The notes under the pieces: model-generated
Told to the model about the DNA's origin: nothing
Seen by the model: only the letters and a program-made list of their open reading frames with translations
Databases searched by the model: none
Program-made: the position numbers and the translations under genes
Assembly (NCBI RefSeq): GCF_018141545.1
Contig: NZ_CP064356.1
Span: 1,116,001-1,180,000, forward strand
Length of the DNA: 64,000 bases
Direction of reading: 5' to 3'
From: Miltoncostaea oceani
GTDB lineage: Bacteria > Actinomycetota > Thermoleophilia > Miltoncostaeales > Miltoncostaeaceae
Shown here: in pieces, positions 33,829 through 40,899 of the stretch
Layout: each line of letters begins with the position of its first letter
Numbering within the stretch: the first letter of the stretch is position 1

Positions 33829-33857
33829 TTGAGGCGCCCCCTCCCGACCGGTACACT
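33829..33857 (+). promoter_or_regulatory. tRNA-Gly promoter
   Basis: TTGAGG (-35), exactly 17 bp spacer, TACACT (-10). The tRNA begins 12 bp after the -10. Confidence 0.7.
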
Positions 33858-33868
33858 CCCGCGACGCT

Positions 33869-33942
33869 GCGGATGTAGCTCAGTTGGCTAGAGCGTCTGC
33901 TTGCCATGCAGAAGGTCGTGGGTTCGAGTCCCATCATCCGCT
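33869..33942 (+). tRNA. tRNA-Gly (GCC)
   Basis: Full cloverleaf: acceptor GCGGATG pairs with CATCCGC, D-arm GCTC..GAGC, anticodon stem CTGC/GCAG around loop TTGCCAT (anticodon GCC), T-arm GTGGG/CCCAT-type with TTCGAGT loop, discriminator T. CCA is not encoded. Its 3' half is repeated at the far end of the element inserted next to it. Confidence 0.95.
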
Positions 33943-33944
33943 CT
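33900..33944 (+). repeat. attL (45 bp), tRNA-Gly 3' half
   Basis: Exact 45-bp match to the repeat at 43963-44007, starting in the anticodon stem of tRNA-Gly and ending two bases after the discriminator. Confidence 0.9.
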
Positions 33945-33950
33945 CCGGAA

Positions 33951-33975
33951 AGCCCCCGTAAACCGGGGGCTTTTC
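33951..33975 (+). terminator. Intrinsic terminator behind tRNA-Gly (element-borne copy)
   Basis: AGCCCCCG/CGGGGGCT stem with TAAAC loop, followed by TTTC. It lies inside the element's left end and resembles the terminator beyond attR. Confidence 0.8.
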
Positions 33976-33980
33976 TCGTT

Positions 33981-35126
33981 CTAGCGGGCATCGAGATCGA
34001 GCCCCATCTGGCGTTCATCCCACGTCCATCCCACAGAGTGATCGGGCGAAGAGCCGAAGACGTGGGCCTCCAGCTCGGTGGCCGCAGCCAGTCGAGCCCC
34101 TTTGTAGAGGTGTCCGTAGCGCTTCAGGACGAGCCCGCCACCGTCCGAGTGACCCATCTGCTCGGCGATCACCTTCACGTGGCAACCGGCCGCGATCATC
34201 AGCGAGGCGCCGGTGTGGCGCAGGTCGTGGAAGGTCAGCTCGGGGATGCCTGCTGCCTTGGCTGCCGGCTTGAAGACCCGGTGCATGAAGTTGTCCGCGT
34301 CGAAGGGAGTGCCGGCGCGCGTGGGGAAGAGGTAGCCGTCGGCGCTGGGCTGCCGGACGAGCTGCTGCTCGCGGATGAGACGGACGATGCGAGGGCCGAC
34401 GTCGACCGAGCGTCGACCGGCCCGCGTCTTGGTCGCGACGCGCGCGCCGTCCTGGCGCTGCGTGAAGACGGCGAGCGAGCCGGCCTCCAGGTCGATGTCC
34501 GTGTCGCGCAGCCCGAGCACCTCGCCCCGCCGGAGCATCGTGAGGACAGCGATCGGCGCGATCCGGGCGACGTACTCCGGCATCCACGAGCGCAGCTCGT
34601 CCACCTCCGCCCAGGTGAGGAACCGCGGCTCGCGCTCCTCCGCCTTGGCGATCCGGATCCGATGGACCCCGGGGTCGATCACCTGGCCGCGCTCCTCCGC
34701 GTCGCGGAGGATTCGCTTCAGGAGGGAGAGGGCCATCTCCGCGCGGCGTGGAGCACGCTCGGCGATCGTCGCGATCAGGTCCTCGACGGCGGGACGGCGC
34801 AACCGCTCGACGGAGAGGTCGTTCAGCGGCTTCAGGGCGCTCAGGCAGTCCTCGGCGAGCCGGATCGACTTCGGGCGTGGCCGCACCATTCCAGCGGCTC
34901 CGATGATGTACCGCTCGAGCCACGCCTGCGCGATCAGGCCGAATCGCTCCGGCGGCGCCTGGTAGAGCAGGCCCGCCTGCGCGCGCCGCTCGACATCGAG
35001 CTTGAAGGCCCGCGCGTCCTTGTGAACGGAGAAGACCCGGGAGCGCTCACGATGTCCACCATCGCGAAAGCGGACCTCGTAGCGGCGCTCACCCTTGGCC
35101 GTCTCGTAGGCGCGGATCGAGGCCAC
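33981..35126 (-). CDS. int: Tyrosine recombinase/integrase of the tRNA-Gly element
   Basis: 381 residues from ATG. N-terminal arm-binding domain (RYEVRFRDGGHRERSRVF), core-binding SAM-like region (about 65-165) and catalytic domain: MLRRGEVLGLRDTDID (first Arg), TFHDLRHTGASLM (HxxR), GHSDGG and the nucleophile in YGHLY. It catalyses att-site integration and excision. It ends 4 bp after the terminator, so the att site is next to its 3' end, as usual. Its C-terminal codons contain the 20-bp repeat found at the other end of the element. Confidence 0.93.
   Translation of the reverse strand: MASIRAYETAKGERRYEVRFRDGGHRERSRVFSVHKDARAFKLDVERRAQAGLLYQAPPERFGLIAQAWLERYIIGAAGMVRPRPKSIRLAEDCLSALKPLNDLSVERLRRPAVEDLIATIAERAPRRAEMALSLLKRILRDAEERGQVIDPGVHRIRIAKAEEREPRFLTWAEVDELRSWMPEYVARIAPIAVLTMLRRGEVLGLRDTDIDLEAGSLAVFTQRQDGARVATKTRAGRRSVDVGPRIVRLIREQQLVRQPSADGYLFPTRAGTPFDADNFMHRVFKPAAKAAGIPELTFHDLRHTGASLMIAAGCHVKVIAEQMGHSDGGGLVLKRYGHLYKGARLAAATELEAHVFGSSPDHSVGWTWDERQMGLDLDAR
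34016..34035 (+). repeat. Internal repeat, left copy
   Basis: A 20-bp sequence containing TCCCAC twice, present in the integrase C-terminus and again at 43823-43842 in the same orientation; 72 bp from attL. Candidate arm-type integrase site. Confidence 0.7.
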
Positions 35127-35132
35127 GGTCGC

Positions 35133-35330
35133 TCAGCGGTACTCAGGCGGAGCGACGACCCGCCGGCTCTCCAGCCAGCGGACGACCTCGCCCTGATCGA
35201 ACAGCCGCCGTCCCTCGACCTTGTAGGAGGGAAGCTCACCACGCGCGGCAAGGCGATAGACCTTCTCGGGCTGACAGCGCAGCACGAGCGCAAGCTCGTC
35301 GGCGGTGAGGAAGGTGGGGAGGGTCGTCAT
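35133..35330 (-). CDS. Excisionase-like HTH protein
   Basis: 65 residues from ATG. MerR-type helix-turn-helix: FLTADELALVLRCQPEKVYRLAARGELPSYKVEGRRLF in order (about 7-45), then a WLESRRV end. This size and pattern is the DUF-type excisionase/DNA-binding family paired with integrases. Two bases separate its stop from the integrase start region, so they are cotranscribed, with the excisionase first. Confidence 0.85.
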   Translation of the reverse strand: MTTLPTFLTADELALVLRCQPEKVYRLAARGELPSYKVEGRRLFDQGEVVRWLESRRVVAPPEYR

Positions 35331-35356
35331 GGTCTCTCAGCCTCTGGCGCTAGCGT

Positions 35357-35382
35357 AAGTGTGACCGAACACACTTGCAAGT
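35357..35382. promoter_or_regulatory. Operator between excisionase and Xre genes
   Basis: A perfect dyad AAGTGTG-(6)-CACACTT overlaps the 10-bp palindrome ACTTGCAAGT. It lies between divergent genes and probably binds the Xre repressor. A TAGGCT -10 box at 35391-35396 would start transcription at the Xre ATG. Confidence 0.6.
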
Positions 35383-35403
35383 CCGAGGGGTAGGCTGGCG
35401 GGG

Positions 35404-35697
35404 ATGACTAGCGGCGAGCTCATACGGACCGCACGGTCCCGGGCTGGCTACTCCCAGGCGCAGCTCGCCGAGCGCCTTTCGATGCCGCGATCGCAGATCG
35501 CTCGCTGGGAACTGGACGAGGTCGAGCCGGGACTCTCAACAGTGCGCCGCGTCCTCCGCGCCTGCGGATTCGACCTGTCTCTCGCCCTCGTCTTGTTCGA
35601 GCCCGACGAGAACCGAGAGGCTCGCCTCCGCGAGCTGCAGCTCCTCACCCCCCAGCAGCGCGTGCAGCGCATGCTCGATCGCCTCGGGAAGGGATGA
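35404..35697 (+). CDS. Xre-family transcriptional regulator (antitoxin-like)
   Basis: 97 residues from a probably leaderless ATG. The helix-turn-helix is ELIRTARSRAGYSQAQLAERLSMPRSQIARWE (in parts, about 4-36). The C-terminus (REARLRELQLLTPQQRVQRMLDRL) resembles Xre regulators paired with nucleotidyltransferase-fold proteins. It couples to the next gene by a 4-bp overlap (ATGA), as toxin-antitoxin pairs do. Confidence 0.85.
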   Translation: MTSGELIRTARSRAGYSQAQLAERLSMPRSQIARWELDEVEPGLSTVRRVLRACGFDLSLALVLFEPDENREARLRELQLLTPQQRVQRMLDRLGKG

Positions 35698-36191
35698 GCG
35701 GCCCGAGCGGACAGCGCACGTTCGATCCGTATGCAACCCTCCACGAGCTGGAGGTTGTCCGGGCGCAGTACGTCGTCATCGGCGCTCTCGCGCGGGTGAT
35801 GCAGGGCGCCGACGAGGTGACACGTGGCCTCGACATCACCCCGCTCGAAAACGTCGACAACATGCGCGCCGTCACGAGTGCGCTGGCTCGCGTTGGTGCG
35901 GAGATGCAGCCCATGGATCGCCCCGATCGCAACCCCGCCCGCATCACCCGGTTCGAGGGCCCGACCGGCGCGATCGCGATCGTGCGAGCTCCTGCCGGCA
36001 CCCGCGGCTACGAGGATTTGCGGCGACGTGCCGAGCGCCTCCACATCGGGGACGGGCTCCGCCCGCAGGTCGCCTCGGCTGGCGACCTCGTTCGCATGAT
36101 GGAAACGCTCGCTCGTCCCGACCAGTCGCGCGCGCTCGAGTTGATGCGCCGAGTCGTGGAACTCGAGCGAGGGTTCGGGCTGGAGCGTTAG
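35694..36191 (+). CDS. Nucleotidyltransferase-like protein (AbiEii/MNT-type, degenerate)
   Basis: 165 residues from ATG. HELEVVRAQYVVIGALARVMQGADEVTRGLDITP has the layout of the MNT/AbiEii nucleotidyltransferase entry, where the usual pattern is GG...(A/T)xDxD. Here the second Gly is Ala and the first Asp of the DxD is Gly (TRGLDI), so metal-dependent transfer may be lost. The rest is helical, ending VELERGFGLER. It could be a toxin, an inactive decoy or an antitoxin partner of the Xre gene. Function not proven. Confidence 0.65.
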   Translation: MSGPSGQRTFDPYATLHELEVVRAQYVVIGALARVMQGADEVTRGLDITPLENVDNMRAVTSALARVGAEMQPMDRPDRNPARITRFEGPTGAIAIVRAPAGTRGYEDLRRRAERLHIGDGLRPQVASAGDLVRMMETLARPDQSRALELMRRVVELERGFGLER

Positions 36192-36195
36192 CCGG

Positions 36196-37557
36196 TTAGC
36201 CCGGCGTGTCTGACACGTCCAGTGCCTCGACCCCCTTCGCGATCGCCTCGCTGTAGGTCGGGAACTGGGCCACCGTGTCGCGCAGGACGTCCAGGCCGAT
36301 CCTCGCTTTCACCGCGAGGGCGACCTGGTGCATCCACTCGCCCGCGAGCGGCGCGACCGCCCATGCGCCCACCAGCACCCGCTCGCGAGCGTCGGCCACG
36401 AGGCCGAGCGTCCCGCGCGGATCGCGCTCGTAGGTCCAGGGCCGGGCGATCGAGTCGGCCAGCTCGAGACGGGAGGTCAGCACCTCGAGGCCGCGCTCGC
36501 GGGCCTGGTCGGCGCTCAGCCCGACGGCGGCGATCTCGGGATCGGAGAAAACCACGCGGGGGATCGCCGAGTAGTCGGCCCGGGCAGCCCGCCCGGCGAT
36601 GTCCTCGCAGGCGATGCGCGCCTGGTACATGCCGACGTGGGTGAAGAGCATCACGCCGGTCACGTCGCCGATCGCCCAGACGCCCTCGCCGGCGCGGCAG
36701 CGCTCGTCGACCGCGACGCCCCTCTCGCTCACCTCGACCCCAAGGCTCTCCAGGCCGAGGCCCGCGACCCGGGGGCGGCGGCCCGTCGCCACCAGCAGCT
36801 GGCGCCCGCTCACCTGGCCGCCATCCTCGAGATGGACCACGCGATGGTCCCCTCGCCGCGACACCCGGGTCGCCCGCGCGCCCAGCCGCAGGTCGATCCC
36901 CTCCTCGCGCAGGGCGCTGAGCATGATCTCGCCGACCGCCGGATCCTCGCGCGGGATGAGCCTCTCGGCGGCCTGCACGATGGTCACGTCGGCGCCGAGC
37001 CGGGCGAAGAGCTGCCCGAGCTCGATTCCCACCGGTCCGCCACCGAGCACGACCAGGCTCTCGGGGAGGTCGGCAGTCGTGGTCGCCTCGCGGTTTGTCC
37101 AGTAGCCGGCCTCCTCGAGGCCCTCGATCGGCGGGACGATCTGCTCGCTTCCGGTCGCCACCACGATGCGCTGGGTCTCGAGGAGCTCGCCCGCCACCTC
37201 CAGGCGACCCGGGCCGAGGATGCGCGCGGCGCCCCGGTGGACCGTGACGCCCCTCTCGCGGTAGCCGGCGACCTGCGCGGTGTCGTCGAGGTTGCGGACC
37301 ATGAAGTCGCGGTACGCGGAGATCTCGCTCCAGGACAGTGCCGGCTCGGACGCCCCCGCGGTGCGCCGCGCCTCCGCCCGGACCTCGGGCGCCCTCAGCA
37401 GGGTCTTGCTGGGAATGCAGGCCCAGTAGGCGCACTCGCCCCCGACCAGCTCGCGCTCCACGAGCGCGACGCGCATACCCCCCGCCGCGAGGCGCGAGAC
37501 GGCCACCTCCCCGGCTGGGCCGGCTCCGATCACGACGGCGTCGAATGACTCGGTCAC
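36196..37557 (-). CDS. FAD/NAD(P) disulfide oxidoreductase, MerA-like paralogue
   Basis: 453 residues. The GTG was chosen because GAGGAG lies 7 bp upstream and VTESFDAVVIGAGPAGEVA begins the FAD-binding fold; an in-frame extension to 37635 looks like shadow. Redox site GGECAYWACIPSKT (about 38-51; Cys pair kept), NAD site VVLGGGPVGIELGQLF, FAD site GVWAIGDVTG. The C-terminal dimer domain ends QFPTYSEAIAKGVEAL with the His replaced by Gln-Phe-Pro. No C-terminal CC, so not a mercuric reductase in its own right. Convergent with the Xre pair, and it shares the module with MerA. Confidence 0.85.
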   Translation of the reverse strand: MTESFDAVVIGAGPAGEVAVSRLAAGGMRVALVERELVGGECAYWACIPSKTLLRAPEVRAEARRTAGASEPALSWSEISAYRDFMVRNLDDTAQVAGYRERGVTVHRGAARILGPGRLEVAGELLETQRIVVATGSEQIVPPIEGLEEAGYWTNREATTTADLPESLVVLGGGPVGIELGQLFARLGADVTIVQAAERLIPREDPAVGEIMLSALREEGIDLRLGARATRVSRRGDHRVVHLEDGGQVSGRQLLVATGRRPRVAGLGLESLGVEVSERGVAVDERCRAGEGVWAIGDVTGVMLFTHVGMYQARIACEDIAGRAARADYSAIPRVVFSDPEIAAVGLSADQARERGLEVLTSRLELADSIARPWTYERDPRGTLGLVADARERVLVGAWAVAPLAGEWMHQVALAVKARIGLDVLRDTVAQFPTYSEAIAKGVEALDVSDTPG

Positions 37558-37713
37558 TGGCGATCTCCTCGGTGGGGACGACAGACGTGGGTGCACGCGG
37601 GGGCCAAGCGGTCGCCGTGACGGGCGCCCGCCCATCGTGGCCGGGGGTCCGCAATGAGGTTCCCGCGATGCGGGCGCCTCACGCGCCGGGGCGGCCGGGG
37701 ACCCGGGCGGTGC

Positions 37714-39375
37714 TTACGCCGCGCAGCAGGAGAGCTTGGACACGTCCCGGGTGAAGGTCTGGGCCGCGAGCTTCAGCGACTCGGCCATCGTCAGGTATGG
37801 CGCCCAGACGGCCCCGAGCTCCTCGACGCTCATGCCGCGCTCGATGGCGATCGTGGCGGCCAGGACGACGTCGGCCGCGTTGGAGGCAACGACCGTCGCC
37901 CCGAGCAGCCGACCGCTGTCGGCGTCGGCGACGAGCTTGGCGAAGCCGCGGGTGTCGCCGTTGACGAGCGCCCGCGGGACGGCCTCGATCGGAAGCACGC
38001 GGGTCTCGACCTCGAACCCGGCCTCGCGCGCCATCGCCTCGGTCAGCCCGGCGGACGCGATGGTCGGCTCGGTGAAGATGATCCGCGGCAGCGAGCCGAA
38101 GTCGAGCCGCCGCCCGCCCTCGCCGAAGGCGTTCTCGGCGGCCGCCGCCCCGCCGGCGGCCGCGACGTAGACGTACTCGGGCTGCTGGGTGCAGTCGCCC
38201 ACGGCGAAGACGCTGGGGACGCTGGTGCGTTGCTCGGCCGAGACGAGGATGTGGCCGGCAGCGTCGGTCTCGACCCCGACCCGCTCGAGGCCGAGGCCGT
38301 CGGTGTTGGGCGTGCGGCCGGTGGCGAGCAGGATCTCGTCCACCCGCACCTCGAACGCGCTGCCCTCGCCGTCGCGGCCGCGCAGGACCTTCGTGTCCCC
38401 CTCGAGCGTGACGGCCTGCGTCGTGTGGTGCTCGAGCACGGCGTGTCCGGCCCCGGTGAGCGCCTCGCGGATCACCTCGGCGGCCTCCGGCTCGGCGGCC
38501 GGCACGAGTCGGTGCCGGGCGATGAAGGTCACGTGCGCGCCGAAGTCGCCCAGCATCTGGCCGAGCTCGAGGCCGACCGAGCCGGTGCCGAGCACGGCCA
38601 GGCGCGCGGGCGGGCGCTCCAGCTCGAGGGCCGAGGTCGAGGTCAGGTAGCCGGCCGCCTCGAGGCCGGCGATGGCGGGGACCGAGGGCCGGCCGCCGAC
38701 CGCCAGGAGGATCGCCCGGGCGCGCACCGTCTCACCGGCGATGCTCACCGTGTGCGGGTCGAGGAGCTCCGCGTGACCCCGGCGAAAGCCGATCCCGTAC
38801 TCGTCCACCAGGCGCTCGTACTTGTCGGCGCGAAGGCGCTCGACGAGGGCCCGCTTGCGGAGCTGGGCGGAGCGCATCCGCTCGGGGTCGCCGTGGGCGG
38901 CGAGACCGTCGACGAGCATGGCCTTGGAGGGGATGCAGCCCACGTTGACGCAGGTGCCGCCGGTGGTGCCCCGCTCGACCATCAGGACGCTACGACCGAG
39001 GTCGCGGGCGCGGATGGCGCCCGCGAAAGCCCCGCCGCCGGAGCCGATCACGAGCAGGTCGACGTCGAAGTCACCACGCGCCTCACCGGCGCCCGCGTCG
39101 ATCTCGCGCATGCCGGCGAGCCGGTACTGGGTGCCGTCGAGGGCCGCCCGAAGGCCCGCCTCGGCGGCGTCGTCCGCGTCGAGGAGCGCGCGCCCGGTGC
39201 GCCAGTACACCTCGACGCGCTCGGCGCCGGCTGCCTCGAGCGCCTCGCGCACGTGCACGGCGCAGCGGTCGCAGGTCATCCCGTGAACGTCTGCCTGGTG
39301 TCGCGTCATCCCGAACCCCTCGTCGCGGTGGCCGGCGCCCGAATCGCTCTCGAGCGTCCGCCCGTTGCTATTCAT
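37714..39375 (-). CDS. merA: Mercuric reductase with N-terminal HMA domain
   Basis: 553 residues. The N-terminal heavy-metal domain has MTCDRC (GMTCDRCAVHVREAL). Then FAD fold LLVIGSGGGAFAGAIRA, redox disulfide GGTCVNVGCIPSKAML, NAD fold RLAVLGTGSVGLELGQML, and FAD site SVFAVGDCT; the C-terminus ends SCCAA, the mercury-binding CC pair. It reduces Hg(II) to Hg(0). A predicted leaderless start fits the ATG given; another ATG 22 codons in has a GAGGGG site and is possible. Divergent from the ArsR-type regulator through a short operator. Confidence 0.95.
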   Translation of the reverse strand: MNSNGRTLESDSGAGHRDEGFGMTRHQADVHGMTCDRCAVHVREALEAAGAERVEVYWRTGRALLDADDAAEAGLRAALDGTQYRLAGMREIDAGAGEARGDFDVDLLVIGSGGGAFAGAIRARDLGRSVLMVERGTTGGTCVNVGCIPSKAMLVDGLAAHGDPERMRSAQLRKRALVERLRADKYERLVDEYGIGFRRGHAELLDPHTVSIAGETVRARAILLAVGGRPSVPAIAGLEAAGYLTSTSALELERPPARLAVLGTGSVGLELGQMLGDFGAHVTFIARHRLVPAAEPEAAEVIREALTGAGHAVLEHHTTQAVTLEGDTKVLRGRDGEGSAFEVRVDEILLATGRTPNTDGLGLERVGVETDAAGHILVSAEQRTSVPSVFAVGDCTQQPEYVYVAAAGGAAAAENAFGEGGRRLDFGSLPRIIFTEPTIASAGLTEAMAREAGFEVETRVLPIEAVPRALVNGDTRGFAKLVADADSGRLLGATVVASNAADVVLAATIAIERGMSVEELGAVWAPYLTMAESLKLAAQTFTRDVSKLSCCAA

Positions 39376-39409
39376 CTGTTTTCACGTATCATCGAGATTA
39401 GCGGATGAA
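39371..39409. promoter_or_regulatory. Operator-promoter of the mercury module
   Basis: A divergent 42-bp gap contains TCATC-(10)-GATGA (39389-39393/39404-39408) and an outer TTCATC/GATGAA pair. On the minus strand TACGTG ends 7 bp before the merA ATG; on the plus strand TATCAT lies 26 bp before the regulator GTG. ArsR-type proteins bind such dyads. Confidence 0.6.
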
Positions 39410-39417
39410 AGAGAGGT

Positions 39418-39840
39418 GTGCCGATCGCACGTCCCCGGATCATCGAAGCGCCCCCGTGCGCACTGCCTGACACCGAGCTGATGGCGCGGCTGTTCCGCGT
39501 CCTCGGCGAGGCCAATCGCCTGCGGATCCTCGAGCTGCTTATCGAGGAGGGCGAGCTTCACCAGATGGAATTGGTGCGTCGCCTGGGCGCCACCCAGAGC
39601 AGGATCTCCGAGCACCTGGCCTGCCTGTCGTGGTGTGGATTTGTCGCGGTCGCGCGCATCGAGGGCCGGCGCACCTACTACGAGGTCGCCGACCCTCGGG
39701 TAGCGGAGCTCATCGGGCGCGGTCGCGATCTCCTGACCGACAACGCTGCGGAGATCGGCTGCTGTCGGATCGTCGGGCCGGGGACTGATGGCGGCGGACG
39801 GCATGCCCGAACGACGTCAACGTCAGCCGATGCCCTCTGA
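39418..39840 (+). CDS. ArsR-family mercury-responsive regulator
   Basis: 140 residues from GTG after GAAAGAGAGG. Winged helix: LMARLFRVLGEANRLRILELLIEEGELHQMELVRRLGATQSRISEHLACLSWCGFV (in parts, about 20-75). Cysteines at CLSWC and the C-terminal GCC are candidates for Hg(II) binding. Streptomyces mercury operons use an ArsR-type repressor called MerR; this position and the CC motif fit that. It probably controls merA and its own gene. Confidence 0.85.
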   Translation: MPIARPRIIEAPPCALPDTELMARLFRVLGEANRLRILELLIEEGELHQMELVRRLGATQSRISEHLACLSWCGFVAVARIEGRRTYYEVADPRVAELIGRGRDLLTDNAAEIGCCRIVGPGTDGGGRHARTTSTSADAL

Positions 39841-39849
39841 GGGGATGCC

Positions 39850-40125
39850 ATGACCGACTCGGCCAAGAGGGCAAGGGGACGCCTTGGAGCGCTCGTCGCC
39901 GTCGGGGCCGCCGGGCTGGCGGTGGTCTGCTGCGCCGCGGGTCCCCTGATCGTCGGCGTGGTCGCCGGCGCCGGGGTCGGTGGCCTCATCGGGGGCCTTG
40001 GCGGCGCGCTGCTCGTCAGCGCGCTCGTGGCCGCGGTCGTCCTGATCGCCCGGGCCCGGAGCCGACGCGGCGTCTGCGGACCCGGCAGCTGCCGAGTGCC
40101 GGGTGACCGACGTCGCTCGGTGTGA
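39850..40125 (+). CDS. CC-motif small membrane protein, MerF/MerT-like
   Basis: 91 residues from ATG, 9 bp after the regulator stop. The first helix ends with LAVVCCAAGPLIVG, a Cys pair in a membrane segment as in mercury transporters MerF and MerT; a Gly-rich second helix follows, and a basic tail has CGPGSC. It may carry Hg(II) inward to MerA. Small size and a missing second CC pair make the assignment tentative. Confidence 0.6.
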   Translation: MTDSAKRARGRLGALVAVGAAGLAVVCCAAGPLIVGVVAGAGVGGLIGGLGGALLVSALVAAVVLIARARSRRGVCGPGSCRVPGDRRRSV

Positions 40126-40342
40126 CCCGGATTCGGTTCGCTGGGGGCTCGGGTCTGCCGTGGTTCAAGCGAACCCCGAAGGAACGTCGCTCCGCTCCTA
40201 GCTTCTGCCGCTCCCGACGGCGATAGCCATCAACGCCTCGTCCGAGGGCACCTCAGCTGAGCGCTTCGAGCTGGAGGCGAGAAGCCTCATCGCGCATTTA
40301 CGAGTACGGCAGAGCAGATAGCGCTTCCCGAGCCGGGAGCCT

Positions 40343-40597
40343 TCAGGCGGCGGAGCGCCCCACAGCAAGTAGGTCGAGAGCGCGAGTAATGACTTCCGCC
40401 TCCGGCAGATCCGTGAGATCAACTCCACGGGAGACATTCAGCAGCTCGATCGACACCAGGCGCCCGCTGGCGTCGTAGTCGAGGGCCCGGTCGCGATCAA
40501 GGCGCACCATGCGCGCCGAGGCTCCTGCTCCAAAGCCGGGGAAGTCGATCGCGAGGGCATCGACAACCGGGTCGTATTCGACGCGAAGAGGCTTCAC
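40343..40597 (-). CDS. DUF2283 antitoxin-like protein
   Basis: 84 residues from GTG. The DUF2283 pattern is clear: RVEYDPVVDALAIDF, then RDRALDYDASGRLVSIELLNVSRGVDL (in parts, about 28-58). DUF2283 proteins commonly follow DUF4258 toxins. The start lies 13 bp after the stop of the preceding DUF4258 gene. Confidence 0.85.
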   Translation of the reverse strand: MKPLRVEYDPVVDALAIDFPGFGAGASARMVRLDRDRALDYDASGRLVSIELLNVSRGVDLTDLPEAEVITRALDLLAVGRSAA

Positions 40598-40610
40598 GTG
40601 TCTCAGCGAA

Positions 40611-40847
40611 TCAGCCGGAGCCGTCGAAGTCCAGCACGGTCACGATGACCCCATCGTGGGCGCGGACCACTCCGAGGTTGCGGTTGTCGACGAAGGCCCG
40701 GTATAGGCGCGTTCCGTCCCCCTGATCGATCGGGCGAGAGCAGAGGACGAGAATCGCGGCGATCTGCCGGCCGCTCACGTTCCGCAGGATCATCCGCCGA
40801 CGGGCATGCGCGCTGATCTCAAAGCGGAGCTCCTCGTCGTCACTCAT
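40611..40847 (-). CDS. DUF4258 toxin-like protein
   Basis: 78 residues from ATG. FEISAHARRRMILRNVSGRQIAAIL, then GTRLYRAFVDNRNLGVVRAHDGVIVTVLDF are the typical blocks (His and Arg near the N-terminus; strand-rich end with VTV). Such proteins resemble RelE-like ribonucleases. With the DUF2283 gene behind it, it forms a likely type II toxin-antitoxin pair carried by the element for retention. Confidence 0.82.
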   Translation of the reverse strand: MSDDEELRFEISAHARRRMILRNVSGRQIAAILVLCSRPIDQGDGTRLYRAFVDNRNLGVVRAHDGVIVTVLDFDGSG

Positions 40848-40899
40848 GGTCCGACCATACGGCCAGGCCCCGACGGTCCTGTCGAGGCGACGCGGTCGC

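Noticed and set aside
40198-40437. 79-codon minus-strand ORF
   Set aside because: Overlaps the DUF2283 gene in another frame and has no recognisable feature.
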